Below are positions 40,715 through 50,728 of a stretch of 64,000 nt of DNA, piece by piece. Each line of letters begins with the position of its first letter. Within the stretch, counting starts at the first letter, position 1. Below the pieces are notes generated by a model, which worked only from the letters and a program-made list of their open reading frames with translations, made no database searches and had not been told where the DNA came from. Both the position numbers and the translations under genes were made by a program. The stretch comes from Candidatus Aminicenantota bacterium (GTDB lineage: Bacteria; Acidobacteriota; Aminicenantia; Aminicenantales; Aminicenantaceae), in the NCBI GenBank assembly GCA_011772495.1, contig WVZL01000025.1, positions 28,106 to 92,105 on the forward strand, written 5' to 3'.

Positions 40715-41431
40715 ATGAAGCTGGCCGTGAATGTCGATCATTTTGCGACTATCAGAGAGGCTCGACAGAGCGACGAGCCTGAACCCATCTTGGCAGCGCT
40801 TCTGGCCGAACAAGCCGGCGCAGAAGGAATTGTCTGCCACCTAAGGGGCGATAGGCGCCATATCAAAGAGAGGGACCTAAGATTGCTCCGAGATGTCATC
40901 AAGACAAAGCTCAATCTAGAAATGGCCGCCACAGCAGAGATGAAAAAAATTGCTCTAAAAATCAAACCAGATGTCGTCTCCCTTGTTCCTGAAAGGCCAG
41001 AGGAGCTCACAACCGAAGGAGGCCTGAACGTCATAGCTAGCCAAAAAAACTTGGCTCCCTTCATCCAGGAACTGGTGAAAGCGAGGATAAAGATCAGTAT
41101 ATTTGTTGACCCTGATCTAAAACAAATCCAAGCCTGCCATAAAGTCGGCGTCTCCTTGATTGAGATAAACACCGGAAAATATGCTGACGCCAAGCCTGGA
41201 AGGACCCGCCAAAAAGCCTTAAGAGAAATACAGAAAGCAGCCGAATACGGTCATGAATTAGGCCTGGAAATCCATGCTGGCCACGGGCTGGACTACAAGA
41301 ATGTGCTACCTATAATGGCTATCTCAGAAATATCCGAACTCAGTATCGGTTTCTCCATCGTGGCCAGATCCGCGCTAGTCGGAGTCGAGCTAGCTGTTAA
41401 GGAAATGGTCGCCCTCCTCGAAAAAGGCTGA
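40715..41431 (+). CDS. pdxJ: Pyridoxine 5'-phosphate synthase
   Basis: KLAVNVDHFATIREARQ, HLRGDRRHI, EINTGKYADA, HAGHGLDYKNV. Confidence 0.97.
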   Translation: MKLAVNVDHFATIREARQSDEPEPILAALLAEQAGAEGIVCHLRGDRRHIKERDLRLLRDVIKTKLNLEMAATAEMKKIALKIKPDVVSLVPERPEELTTEGGLNVIASQKNLAPFIQELVKARIKISIFVDPDLKQIQACHKVGVSLIEINTGKYADAKPGRTRQKALREIQKAAEYGHELGLEIHAGHGLDYKNVLPIMAISEISELSIGFSIVARSALVGVELAVKEMVALLEKG

Positions 41432-41570
41432 CCTAAGGTTTTTACTATAGAATCTTTTTTCCGTTGGTACCATGCGACTTCAAGTCTGTTTTTAGGAATG
41501 ATTTTGCTCTTTTTATTTCGGGGAAATTTCTATTCTTTTGTCTCACCTATGGTCTGAACAGCTAGAATTT

Positions 41571-41598
41571 TTATTAAAAAAAATAGAACCGTCCCCAT
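41571..41598 (+). repeat. Copy of dispersed motif AAATAGAACCGTCCCC
   Basis: ttattaaaaaaaatagaaccgtccccat, shared with 31421-31446 and 46690-46731. Confidence 0.7.
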
Positions 41599-41718
41599 CT
41601 CGTACCCATCTCAATGCTACTTTAATCTTCAGCTTTGACTTCACGTCTTTTTTCTGGTAAGAATTGCTTTATCCTCAATCACTAGGACTAGAAATTACCC
41701 CAGAAAGGAGAGGAAAAG

Positions 41719-44700
41719 ATGAAAAAAATTCTTTTTATCATCAGCATTTTAATTTTAGGTTCGAACTTTATTTATACTATTGACGACTGTAAGCTCCTCC
41801 GCCAGCCGGATGTATGCAGTAAAGGCATTGTTTTTTCCTACGGAGGAGACCTCTGGATAGTGGGGAGAGAAGGTGGCGATGCCCGCCGGCTCACCTCTCA
41901 TATCGGATTTGAATTTTCCCCAAAAATATCGCCTGATGAGAAATGGGTTGCTTTCTCTGGAGAGTATGACGGAAACATGGATGTCTACCTCATTCCTCTT
42001 GAAGGCGGAGCCCCAAAACGACTCACCTTTCATCCAGGTTCTGATTTTGTGGTCGAATGGACTCCCGACAGCCGAAACATCGTTTTTAGCACACCGCGAA
42101 TAAGCTACCAGCGGTTTTTAAAATTTTTTAAAGTGGACATCGAAGGAGGCTTTCCCGAACCTCTTCTCCTCCCCATGGCTTACCTAGGCTCATACTCCGC
42201 TGACGGATCACATATGGCCTATACTCCGCTGCCCAATGCCTTCAACACCTGGAAACGATACCGAGGAGGACTGGCCCCCCACATCTGGATCTTCAGCTTT
42301 AAAGACTACTCAACCAAAGAAATCCCTCACGGAGACGCCAACAACACTTATCCCATGTGGTTGGGAAATAAGGTCTATTTCCTCTCTGATAGAGAAGGGA
42401 TCATGAATCTTTTTTCTTACGACACGAAAAAAGAGACAGTGGAGCAGGTCACCGACCTAAAAACATTCGATATCAAGAGCGCCTCGGCTGGGGATGGAGC
42501 GATTGTCTACGAATGGGCTGGTGAAATTCACCTTCATGAGCCTTCCTCCGGAAAATCATCCAAAGTCATTGTCAACGTGCCCAGTGATTTGATCAACGTC
42601 CGTCCTCGGTTTGAAAAAGCAGAAAGACAAATCTTGAATTATGACCTTTCCCCTACCGGCGTTAGAGCTGTGTTTGAAGCCCACGGAGAAATTTTAACTG
42701 TGCCCGCCAAGAAAGGGGACATCCGCAACTTGACGAACAGCCCAGCCTTTTGTGATAGAGACCCTTCCTGGTCTCCAGATGGTCAATCCATAGCTTACTT
42801 CTCCGATACCTCCGGAGAATACGCCCTTTATATCGTCGACCAGAAAGCGGCCAGGAATCCGGTGAAGATCACTTTTGACCAGCCATCATTTTATTACTCT
42901 CCGAACTGGTCACCTGATAGTAAAAAGATAGCTTTCACTGACAAACATCTCAACCTTTATTATTTAGATTTAGCGGCAAGAGAACCTGTCTTGATCGATA
43001 CGGATACCTATTCCCATCCTGATAGATCTTTAGACCCAGTATGGTCGCCGGACAGCCAATGGATTACCTACACCAAAAGATTGGATAATCATTTCCGAGC
43101 AGTTCATCTCTATTCCCTCGAAAAAGGGAAATCCTATCAAATCACCGACGGCATGAGCGATGCCATATCGCCGGTTTTTGATGCCAGCGGAAAATATCTC
43201 TACTTTGCTGCCAGCACTGATTCTGGTCCCACCAGCGGCTGGCTTGACCTCTCCTCAATCTACCGTCGCGTCTCACGCTCCCTTTACGTCGTGGTTTTAA
43301 GAAAAGACCTCCCTTCTCCACTTGCCCCTGAAAGCGACGAAGAAAAAAAAGAAGAGAAGGAAACTGATGAGGAAAAAGCCAAAAAGTCAAAGAAAAAAGA
43401 GAAAGCCGATGAAGATAAAGAGGAACCAGAGTTTAGAGTTGATCTGGAAAACATAGGCCAGCGCATACTTTCCCTTCCTGTGCCAGCAAGGGATTACAGT
43501 ACCCTTCGCACTGGCGATAAAGGCATTCTCTTTTACCTTGAATCTGTGCCCAATCAACGTGGGTATACTCTCCATCGCTTCGAGATGAAAGAGCGGAAAA
43601 GTGAACCCTTTCTTGAAGGTGTCTTTGCTTACAGTGTCTCCCATGACGGCAAAAAACTCCTCTATTTCAATTTTACGCAAAGGATCTGGGGAATTGTGGA
43701 TACCAAAGGGAAAGTGAAAATCGGGGATGGCAAACTGAACACGGCTGCCATGGAAGTCCGGATCGATCCTAAAGCAGAATGGGAACAGATGCTCAGGGAA
43801 ACCTGGCGCATAAACCGAGATTACTTCTATGACCCGGGGATGCACGGAGTTAACTGGCCGAAGATGTACGAGCGTTATGCTTCCTTTTTACCTTACGTTT
43901 CCCACCGGAGCGACCTCAATTTTCTCATCGCCGAGATGATCGGAGAACTGGTCGTCGGCCATGCTTATGTTGGAGGCGGAGATTACCCTGATCTCGAACG
44001 CATCCCGGGAGGTCTTCTGGGCGCTGATTACGAAATTCAGAACGGCCGCTACCGCTTCAAGAAAATCTACTCTGGCTTAAATTGGAATCCAGATTTAAGA
44101 GCTCCCCTTACCGAACCTGGGGTCGACGTACAAGAGGGAGATTATATCCTGAAAGTCAACGGCCGTGAACTCCTAGCGCCTACCAATATCTACAGCCTAT
44201 TTGAAAAAACAGCCGACAAACAGGTTGTCCTGACCGTCAATTCCGAGCCCGAAGAAAAAGGGGCTCGAGAAGTGACTGTGGTTCCGATTCAGAACGAGAC
44301 AGGCCTCCGGAACAGGGCCTGGGTCGAGGGCAACCTCAAGCGCGTGGATGAGCTCTCTGACGGTAAGGTCGGTTACGTTTATCTTCCCAACACGGCTGGG
44401 GCAGGGTACACTTATTTTAACCGCTATTTCTTCGCCCAACTCCAGAAAGATGCCCTAGTCGTCGACGAGCGCTTTAACGGTGGTGGTTATGCAGCCGATT
44501 ATATCATCGATTTACTCGACCGGCCTCTCTTAAGCTACTGGGCAACTCGAGACGGAAAAGATTTCCCGACTCCGTTGGGCTCAATCTTCGGTCCTAAGGT
44601 CATGATCATCAACGAGTATGCAGGCTCTGGCGGCGATGCTCTTCCTCTGTATTTTCGCCGCCGTGGTATCGGTCTTCTGGTGGGAAAGAAAACCTGGGGT

Positions 44701-44973
44701 GGCCTCATCGGAATCTACGATTACCCTCGTCTTATGGATGGTGGATTTGTTACCGCACCGCGTCTGGCTATCTGGAGTCCGGATGGAGAATGGGAAGTGG
44801 AAAATGTAGGGGTTCCTCCTGATATCGAAGTGGAGATGATTCCTGCCCAAGTGATCGCTGGAAAAGACCCTCAGCTGGAAAAAGCGGTTGAGGTTGTCCT
44901 CAAAGAACTCGAAAAAAAACCTGTACCGAAACCCAAAAGACCAGCCTATCCGGATAAAAGTAAAATTAAATAG
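41719..44973 (+). CDS. Tricorn-protease-like S41 peptidase (beta-propeller + PDZ + C-terminal protease), secreted
   Basis: Signal peptide; WD40/TolB-like repeats (WSPDGQSIAYFSD, WSPDSKKIAFTD); tricorn C1; PDZ; VIDERFNGGG-like VVDERFNGGGYAAD and EYAGSGGDALPLYFR catalytic region. Confidence 0.92.
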   Translation: MKKILFIISILILGSNFIYTIDDCKLLRQPDVCSKGIVFSYGGDLWIVGREGGDARRLTSHIGFEFSPKISPDEKWVAFSGEYDGNMDVYLIPLEGGAPKRLTFHPGSDFVVEWTPDSRNIVFSTPRISYQRFLKFFKVDIEGGFPEPLLLPMAYLGSYSADGSHMAYTPLPNAFNTWKRYRGGLAPHIWIFSFKDYSTKEIPHGDANNTYPMWLGNKVYFLSDREGIMNLFSYDTKKETVEQVTDLKTFDIKSASAGDGAIVYEWAGEIHLHEPSSGKSSKVIVNVPSDLINVRPRFEKAERQILNYDLSPTGVRAVFEAHGEILTVPAKKGDIRNLTNSPAFCDRDPSWSPDGQSIAYFSDTSGEYALYIVDQKAARNPVKITFDQPSFYYSPNWSPDSKKIAFTDKHLNLYYLDLAAREPVLIDTDTYSHPDRSLDPVWSPDSQWITYTKRLDNHFRAVHLYSLEKGKSYQITDGMSDAISPVFDASGKYLYFAASTDSGPTSGWLDLSSIYRRVSRSLYVVVLRKDLPSPLAPESDEEKKEEKETDEEKAKKSKKKEKADEDKEEPEFRVDLENIGQRILSLPVPARDYSTLRTGDKGILFYLESVPNQRGYTLHRFEMKERKSEPFLEGVFAYSVSHDGKKLLYFNFTQRIWGIVDTKGKVKIGDGKLNTAAMEVRIDPKAEWEQMLRETWRINRDYFYDPGMHGVNWPKMYERYASFLPYVSHRSDLNFLIAEMIGELVVGHAYVGGGDYPDLERIPGGLLGADYEIQNGRYRFKKIYSGLNWNPDLRAPLTEPGVDVQEGDYILKVNGRELLAPTNIYSLFEKTADKQVVLTVNSEPEEKGAREVTVVPIQNETGLRNRAWVEGNLKRVDELSDGKVGYVYLPNTAGAGYTYFNRYFFAQLQKDALVVDERFNGGGYAADYIIDLLDRPLLSYWATRDGKDFPTPLGSIFGPKVMIINEYAGSGGDALPLYFRRRGIGLLVGKKTWGGLIGIYDYPRLMDGGFVTAPRLAIWSPDGEWEVENVGVPPDIEVEMIPAQVIAGKDPQLEKAVEVVLKELEKKPVPKPKRPAYPDKSKIK

Positions 44974-44975
44974 AT

Positions 44976-46202
44976 ATGGATATCAGAGTCAACTTCGAGC
45001 GCCTCAAAGGAGATATCGAGAGCCTGGCGCAGATAGGCCGTGATCTAAAGGGAGGAATCACCAGGCCTTCCTACAGTAAAGCTGACCTTATAGCGCAGGA
45101 ATGGCTGAAAGAGAAAATAGAAGCAGCCGGTCTGCTCCTCCGCCAGGATGGAGCAGGAAACATCTTCGCCCGCCTAGAGGGCAAGGGAAAAACAATTATG
45201 GTCGGCTCCCACATCGATACAGTGATCAACGGAGGGATGTTTGACGGCGCGGTGGGAGTCCTTTCTGGGCTCGAGTGTCTAAGGAGAATAAAGGAGGAAA
45301 ACCTAAACCTTTCTAAGCCCTTGGAGCTGGCCTCCTTTGTGGACGAAGAAGGAAATTTGGTGGGAGATTTCCTCGGCAGTCGAGCCTTCATAGGACTTCT
45401 GGAAAGAGAGACTCTAGAAAAAGGGATGACCCAATTCGGAATTCCTTTCACCGATGTCTTGAAGGGAACACAATTCACCATTGACAGCATCATGGAGGCT
45501 CATAAGCAAAGACTCGAGATAGAATCCTTCCTGGAAATCCATATTGAGCAGGGCCCCACGCTGGAAATGGAGAATAAGCCCATAGGAATAGTAGATAGCA
45601 TTGCCGGAAAGCATTACCGGTGGTGCGCCTTTCTCGGAAAAGCAAGTCACTCCGGGACCACTCCCCTAGAACTTCGGCACGATGCCTTCTTAGGCCTGGC
45701 CGACTTTGCCCTGAGAAGCACTCAGCATGTGGCCACTAAACACTATGGAAGCATGGTGACCATAGGGAAAATAAATGTTCACCCTGGAGCCTTCAGTGTA
45801 GTTCCCGGCCAAGTTGATTTTTCTTTCGAATACAGGAGCACCTCCAAGGAAACCCTCGAAGAGCTTGAAAAATCCCTTCTGGCTCTGGCTGAGGATATCG
45901 CTTCCACCAGAGGGCTTGAATTCAAATCAACCGTAGTCGATAAAACAGAGCCAGTTAAGATGTCTCCTCGAATCATCGAAATGATGAAGGAAGAGTGTCA
46001 GAAGCTAGGCTATCCCTTCCTGATGATTCCCAGTGGCGCAGGTCACGATGCCCAGATTATAGCCAGGGAGGCTGAAGTAGGGATGATTTTCATCCCCTGT
46101 GTGGACGGAATCAGCCACTCCCCAGAGGAAATGATCAACTGGAAGGATTTAGAAAAAGGCGCTAACCTGCTCCTAGCAGTACTTTTAAAGCTGGCCGGTT
46201 AA
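44976..46202 (+). CDS. M20-family Zn hydrolase (hydantoinase/carbamoylase, allantoate amidohydrolase-like)
   Basis: GSHIDTVINGGMFDGAVGVLSGLE, DEEGNLVGDFLGSRAF, HIEQGPTLE, SGAGHDAQI. Confidence 0.92.
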   Translation: MDIRVNFERLKGDIESLAQIGRDLKGGITRPSYSKADLIAQEWLKEKIEAAGLLLRQDGAGNIFARLEGKGKTIMVGSHIDTVINGGMFDGAVGVLSGLECLRRIKEENLNLSKPLELASFVDEEGNLVGDFLGSRAFIGLLERETLEKGMTQFGIPFTDVLKGTQFTIDSIMEAHKQRLEIESFLEIHIEQGPTLEMENKPIGIVDSIAGKHYRWCAFLGKASHSGTTPLELRHDAFLGLADFALRSTQHVATKHYGSMVTIGKINVHPGAFSVVPGQVDFSFEYRSTSKETLEELEKSLLALAEDIASTRGLEFKSTVVDKTEPVKMSPRIIEMMKEECQKLGYPFLMIPSGAGHDAQIIAREAEVGMIFIPCVDGISHSPEEMINWKDLEKGANLLLAVLLKLAG

Positions 46203-46216
46203 CTTTAAACTGGAAT

Positions 46217-46672
46217 TTATCTATCTAAATCTTCTGGATGAGGACGAAAACTTCGTTCTTTCTTCTTCTGCGAATGCTTACTTTTTTCCTCCAGTATCTT
46301 AAGCTTAGCCTTCTTAGAGCGCTTTCTCTTCTGGCGGCGGATTTTTTCGATTCTCTGCTGTTCCTCGCTCTTTTTCCCTAGAATCATCTTTTCGATCTTA
46401 TCGGTGAGAATCCTACGGGCAAGGAATCGGTTTAGGGCTTGATAGCGCTCCCGCTGACACTTCACTTCGATATTGGTCGGAATATGCTTTAAATAAACAC
46501 AGGTGGAAGTCTTGTTGACCTTTTGCCCACCTCTCCCGCTAGAACGTATAAACTTCTCCACGATATCCTTTTCGAAAATACCCAGACTTTCCATTCTTTG
46601 GCGCAGGGCTTCTTCTTTTTCCTTGGAAACGTGCATCACTGTATATTTTATACTATTCAATCCCCTGGCCAA
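46217..46672 (-). CDS. Class I release-factor-domain protein (GGQ; ArfB/mtRF-R-like) with Lys/Arg-rich tail
   Basis: RSSGRGGQKVNKTSTCVYLKHIPTNIEVKCQRERYQALNRFLARRIL, basic C-terminal extension. Confidence 0.85.
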   Translation of the reverse strand: MARGLNSIKYTVMHVSKEKEEALRQRMESLGIFEKDIVEKFIRSSGRGGQKVNKTSTCVYLKHIPTNIEVKCQRERYQALNRFLARRILTDKIEKMILGKKSEEQQRIEKIRRQKRKRSKKAKLKILEEKSKHSQKKKERSFRPHPEDLDR

Positions 46673-46689
46673 AGCTAAACCAAAAAATA

Positions 46690-46731
46690 GGGGACGGTTC
46701 TATTTTTTCTCAAAAAAATAGAACCGTCCCC
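46690..46731. repeat. Near-perfect inverted repeat of the dispersed GGGGACGGTTCTATTTTTT element (REP-like hairpin)
   Basis: ggggacggttctatttttt CTC-loop aaaaaaatagaaccgtcccc; 19-bp stem. Confidence 0.85.
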
Positions 46732-46806
46732 ATTTATTTATATTTATCTATATCATTTGACTAGGTTTAAAAAAAAGTTAAATGAGTAGACCTGACCCTA
46801 ATTTGT

Positions 46807-48513
46807 TTGATAAACTCTTCCTTCTTTCCCAAAGCGTATCATGAAAGGAAAAATACCATGAAAAAAAGAAAAATGATTCTTTTTCTCTATTTCATACTTT
46901 CTATGCTCTTGACTTCCTCGCTTACTTACTCTACCTCAACCAAGAAAAAGCCATTGACAGTAGCTGAATCGAGCCATTTCACTGCGACTTCTCGCTATGT
47001 TGAGGTCATAGAATTCATAAGAGAATTGCAGCGGCAGAGCTCTCAAATCAGAGTTGAAACCTTCTGTCAAAGCATCGAAGGAAGAGATGTTCCCCTTCTC
47101 ATCCTCGGGCAGCCTGTCCCCTCCTCTCCCCAGGAGCTGAGGAATGATAAAAGAGGCGTCATCTACATCCAGGCAAACATCCATGCTGGGGAAGTTGAGG
47201 GGAAAGAGGCTTCCCTCATGCTTGCTCGAGATATTCTTCTCAACGAGAAACTTCCCTTTCTTGATAAGCTGGTTATTCTCATCGCACCGATCTTGAATGC
47301 TGACGGCAACGAGAAGATAAGCCCTGAAAACCGACCACGCCAGGCTGGCCCGGAAAAGGGAGTCGGTGTTCGTCACAACGGTCAGAATCTTGATCTGAAC
47401 CGCGACAGCATGAAACTGGAAAGCCCAGAGCTTCAAGGCTTAGTCCGAAACGTTCTGATGCGCTGGGATCCTCTTCTTCTTGTGGATTGTCATACCACGA
47501 ATGGTGTCTATCACGAAGAACCCGTGACCTACTCCTGGCCTCTAAACTCAAATGGCGACACTTCCATCATTGAGTACATGAGAGAGAGCATGCTTCCCTC
47601 GATAAGCACTCGTTTAAAGGACAAATACAACACTCTCTCCATTCCCTATGGGATCTTCATGGACGTCAACAATCCAGAAAAAGGGTGGCGCACTTTTGCC
47701 CCCCAGCCGCGTTTTGTCACCAATTACACGGGCTTAAGAAACCGATTGGCCATCTTGGATGAAAACTATGCTTATGCCGATTACAAAACTAGGGTCTTTG
47801 GTTGTTATCATTTCCTTCTATCCATCCTGGATTACTGCCACGCTCACAAGGATGATATCGCTGCTCTTGTCGTGGCAGCAGACCGGAAGACAATCCAGCG
47901 AGGACTTCATCCTTCTGAGAAAGACGCCTTTGCTGTTGAGTTTGAAATGAAACCTTTAAAGAAGCCGGTCACGGTTCACGGTTGGGAAATGAAGGTCTTT
48001 CCCAGAGAAGGAAGATGGCCTCGAGTTGAAAAGACCGATGTTAAAAGAGTTTTCACTCTTTCCTATTATGCTGATTTTATCTCCAAGAGAACCGTTAAAT
48101 TTCCGTATGCCTATCTTCTTCCTGATCCTATCCCTGAGATCAATGAAAAACTCCTGCAACATGGGATCATGTTAGAGAGGCTTACTCAAGCTGTAGCGTT
48201 GGAAGTGGAATCTTTCCGGATAAAAGAAATCAAGGGAGCGGACAGGCTTTATCAGGGGCATCGTTTGAATGCAGTGAAAGGTGATTACGCCGTCGAACAA
48301 AAAAACTTTCCTGAGGGAACAGTTTTCATAGGCACAGCTCAACCGCTGGGGACTCTGGCTGCTTGCCTCCTTGAGCCTGAGAGCGACGATGGACTTCTGG
48401 TCTGGAATTTCTTTGATCGCTATCTCGTCACTCAATGGCGGGGAGCCCCACGAACCTATCCAGTCTATAAGCTCTTGAAACCGGTGAATATACCCAAAGA
48501 AATGAGGAGATGA
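46807..48513 (+). CDS. M14-family zinc carboxypeptidase, secreted
   Basis: Signal peptide, GRDVPLLILG, IYIQANIHAGEVEGKEA, NADGNE, DLNRD, LVDCHTTNG. ORF start at 46807; ATG at 46858 (MKKRKMILFLY) also plausible. Confidence 0.9.
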   Translation: MINSSFFPKAYHERKNTMKKRKMILFLYFILSMLLTSSLTYSTSTKKKPLTVAESSHFTATSRYVEVIEFIRELQRQSSQIRVETFCQSIEGRDVPLLILGQPVPSSPQELRNDKRGVIYIQANIHAGEVEGKEASLMLARDILLNEKLPFLDKLVILIAPILNADGNEKISPENRPRQAGPEKGVGVRHNGQNLDLNRDSMKLESPELQGLVRNVLMRWDPLLLVDCHTTNGVYHEEPVTYSWPLNSNGDTSIIEYMRESMLPSISTRLKDKYNTLSIPYGIFMDVNNPEKGWRTFAPQPRFVTNYTGLRNRLAILDENYAYADYKTRVFGCYHFLLSILDYCHAHKDDIAALVVAADRKTIQRGLHPSEKDAFAVEFEMKPLKKPVTVHGWEMKVFPREGRWPRVEKTDVKRVFTLSYYADFISKRTVKFPYAYLLPDPIPEINEKLLQHGIMLERLTQAVALEVESFRIKEIKGADRLYQGHRLNAVKGDYAVEQKNFPEGTVFIGTAQPLGTLAACLLEPESDDGLLVWNFFDRYLVTQWRGAPRTYPVYKLLKPVNIPKEMRR

Positions 48514-49335
48514 TTATTTCTTTTTCTTCCTGGAGGCGATAAGGAACTTGCCGCAGTTCTCGCAGACAAAAATATCATTGCTTCCTTCGATGGCAGAACT
48601 CATTCCCGTAGCGATGTTGATATTGCATCCCTGACAAACACCCCCGTCCATTTCAGCCACGGCAAACCCGTATCGTTCCATCAGTCGATCAAACCTAGTC
48701 AACAAGGACTGATCGAGCTCCTCCCGAATGAAATCAGCCTGTTTCTGGATAGCTTTCCGCTTTTCTTTGGAAGCCTTTCTCTTCTTGATCTCAATATCCT
48801 GAAGCTTCTTGAGAAGACTGGCTCGATTGATGATCTTATCCTCTTGGGGAAGCTCCAGCTTAATCTCAGAAAGCACCTTATAGAGTTCTGTTTTGTTCTT
48901 GGCTTCGAAGAGCCTGTGCCTGAATCCAGGCCTCCGCAAGAACTTGGCTAAGCCGGCAAAAAGGTGGTTGAAAAGACCTGGAATGGAAGGATTCCAGATC
49001 ACCAGAATGATCAGATGGACTTCTTTGTTGTCGATAGATTCAAAGTCGATGCCTTTTTTGGACTTGCCGACAGCAACTATCAAATCTCCTCCAGTATTGA
49101 CTCGAGCATGGGGCACAGCCACACCGTGGCCGATCCCAGTTGATTCCAGCCTCTCTCGATCGATAACCCGAGTCAAGAGGAGCGTCTTGTTCTTGATGAG
49201 CTTTTGCTTGGCTAAGATATCCAGCAGTTCTTCGATCCCAGCGACTTTATCCTTTGCTTTAAGGTCGAAGCTGATCTGGGAAGGCTTTAAATAATCGGAG
49301 AAATAAGAGCTTTTAAGAGGAACTTTCCTCTCCAT
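48514..49335 (-). CDS. PTS EIIA (nitrogen/fructose-type) domain fused to C-terminal zinc-ribbon (DUF164/zf-RING_7-like)
   Basis: RLESTGIGHGVAVPHARVNTGG (EIIA His site), coiled region, C-terminal MDGGVCQGCNINIATGMSSAIEGSNDIFVCENCGKFLIASRKKKK. Confidence 0.85.
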   Translation of the reverse strand: MERKVPLKSSYFSDYLKPSQISFDLKAKDKVAGIEELLDILAKQKLIKNKTLLLTRVIDRERLESTGIGHGVAVPHARVNTGGDLIVAVGKSKKGIDFESIDNKEVHLIILVIWNPSIPGLFNHLFAGLAKFLRRPGFRHRLFEAKNKTELYKVLSEIKLELPQEDKIINRASLLKKLQDIEIKKRKASKEKRKAIQKQADFIREELDQSLLTRFDRLMERYGFAVAEMDGGVCQGCNINIATGMSSAIEGSNDIFVCENCGKFLIASRKKKK

Positions 49336-49469
49336 CGTGACTTCATTTTAGCATAAAAATAATCCTATCAAAAGAATAATGAGTTCAAAATCCAATTTTT
49401 TCTGGATTATGGTCTAAATCTAAAATAGCTTGTCTCTTTGAATCGAATAAACAAATGAATTTGAAGAGA

Positions 49470-50501
49470 TTAGCGGAGGATGAATCCATCTTGGAGAGGG
49501 TCCTCTGGGTCAAACAAGAATTCATGCTGGCCAGTGATATAAGCCGAACCTTCCACTTCAGGAATGATTGCAGGATGAGGTCCAAATTTTTTAGTCTCCA
49601 CGATGCGCCCTGTGAAACGAGTGCCGATAATACTCTCAATGTCGATCTGCTGGTTCAAGGCAATCTTTTGCCTCGCATGCAGGATGGCCAGGCGGCCGCT
49701 GATACCTGTTCCGGTCGGAGAGCGGTCCACTTCTCCTTCGGCAAAGATGCAAACACTACGGCTGTCTGCTCCTTTACTTAAGGGAGGGCAGATGAAAATA
49801 GTCCCATAGAGGAAATTCAAGTCTTTCTCGTAAGGATGAACGATGGGACGGCTGGCCATGACTGCTCTTTTGATAGCCATCCCCTTCTCGATGAAGTCAC
49901 GGAATTTATCAGGCGTACAGGTTAAACCCACTTCCTTGGCTTTGACATAAGCATAGAAAGCACCCCCAAAAGCGATATCATAAGAGATTTTGCCTAATCC
50001 GGGTACTTGAATCCTTTCGTCCAGGGCAAGGACAAAGGAGGGTACATTTTGAAAGGCGACACTTTTTACCCGCCTCCGGGCGACTCTGGCCTGGGCTGTT
50101 ACTAATCCAGCCGGGGTGTCTATCTTAACAGTGGTTGTCGGCGCAGTCATGGGAAGCATTCCCGTTTCCAGGACAACTGTGGCTATGGCGATGATGCCGT
50201 GGCCGCACATAGTGCTGTAGCCTTCATTATGGAAGAATACGACTCCTGTATCAGCTTCAGGAGTGACAGGAGAAGTGAGGATGCATCCGTACATATCTGC
50301 ATGGCCCCGGGGCTCCCACACCAGAGCTGTACGCAGATGGTCTAAGTTTTTCTGGCAGTAGCGGCGCCGAGCAAGAATCGTTTTTCCTGGCAGATCAGGG
50401 AAACCGCTAGTGATAATCCTTAAGGGTTCGCCCTCGGTATGAGCATCAATGGTGGTTATCTTCAGCCATTTCTTAGGAGGCTTCCATTTCTTCTTAGCCA
50501 T
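49470..50501 (-). CDS. Proline racemase-family enzyme, Cys/Thr type: predicted trans-3-hydroxy-L-proline dehydratase
   Basis: First catalytic residue in STMCGHG; second site DRSPTGTG (Thr, where racemases/epimerases have Cys). Confidence 0.85.
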   Translation of the reverse strand: MAKKKWKPPKKWLKITTIDAHTEGEPLRIITSGFPDLPGKTILARRRYCQKNLDHLRTALVWEPRGHADMYGCILTSPVTPEADTGVVFFHNEGYSTMCGHGIIAIATVVLETGMLPMTAPTTTVKIDTPAGLVTAQARVARRRVKSVAFQNVPSFVLALDERIQVPGLGKISYDIAFGGAFYAYVKAKEVGLTCTPDKFRDFIEKGMAIKRAVMASRPIVHPYEKDLNFLYGTIFICPPLSKGADSRSVCIFAEGEVDRSPTGTGISGRLAILHARQKIALNQQIDIESIIGTRFTGRIVETKKFGPHPAIIPEVEGSAYITGQHEFLFDPEDPLQDGFILR

Positions 50502-50728
50502 TTCCCTTCTTCACAATAATAAAGCTCAACTCTAAAGTCAATCCAAACAAAAAGAAAGAGGGCAGTCCAAACAAGATCAGGTCTCTAGAGGCGTGGTAAA
50601 GAGGAATAGTCCATGATTAAATAATGAATCTATAGACCTGGCTTTTTGTTCTCGTTGACTTCGAATTCAGCCCTGCTATAAACTACCAAAATAGAAAAAC
50701 GGATACGAGGAAAGAAACAAGAAAGAAC

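Noticed and set aside
43315-43440. Low-complexity charged stretch in the tricorn-like protease as a separate repeat element
   Set aside because: In-frame EEKKEEKETDEEKAKKSKKKEK linker between propeller and protease modules; ordinary low-complexity linker.
43284-43845. Minus-strand ORFs 43284-43466 and 43387-43845
   Set aside because: Antisense to the S41 protease; composition mirrors the charged linker on the coding strand.
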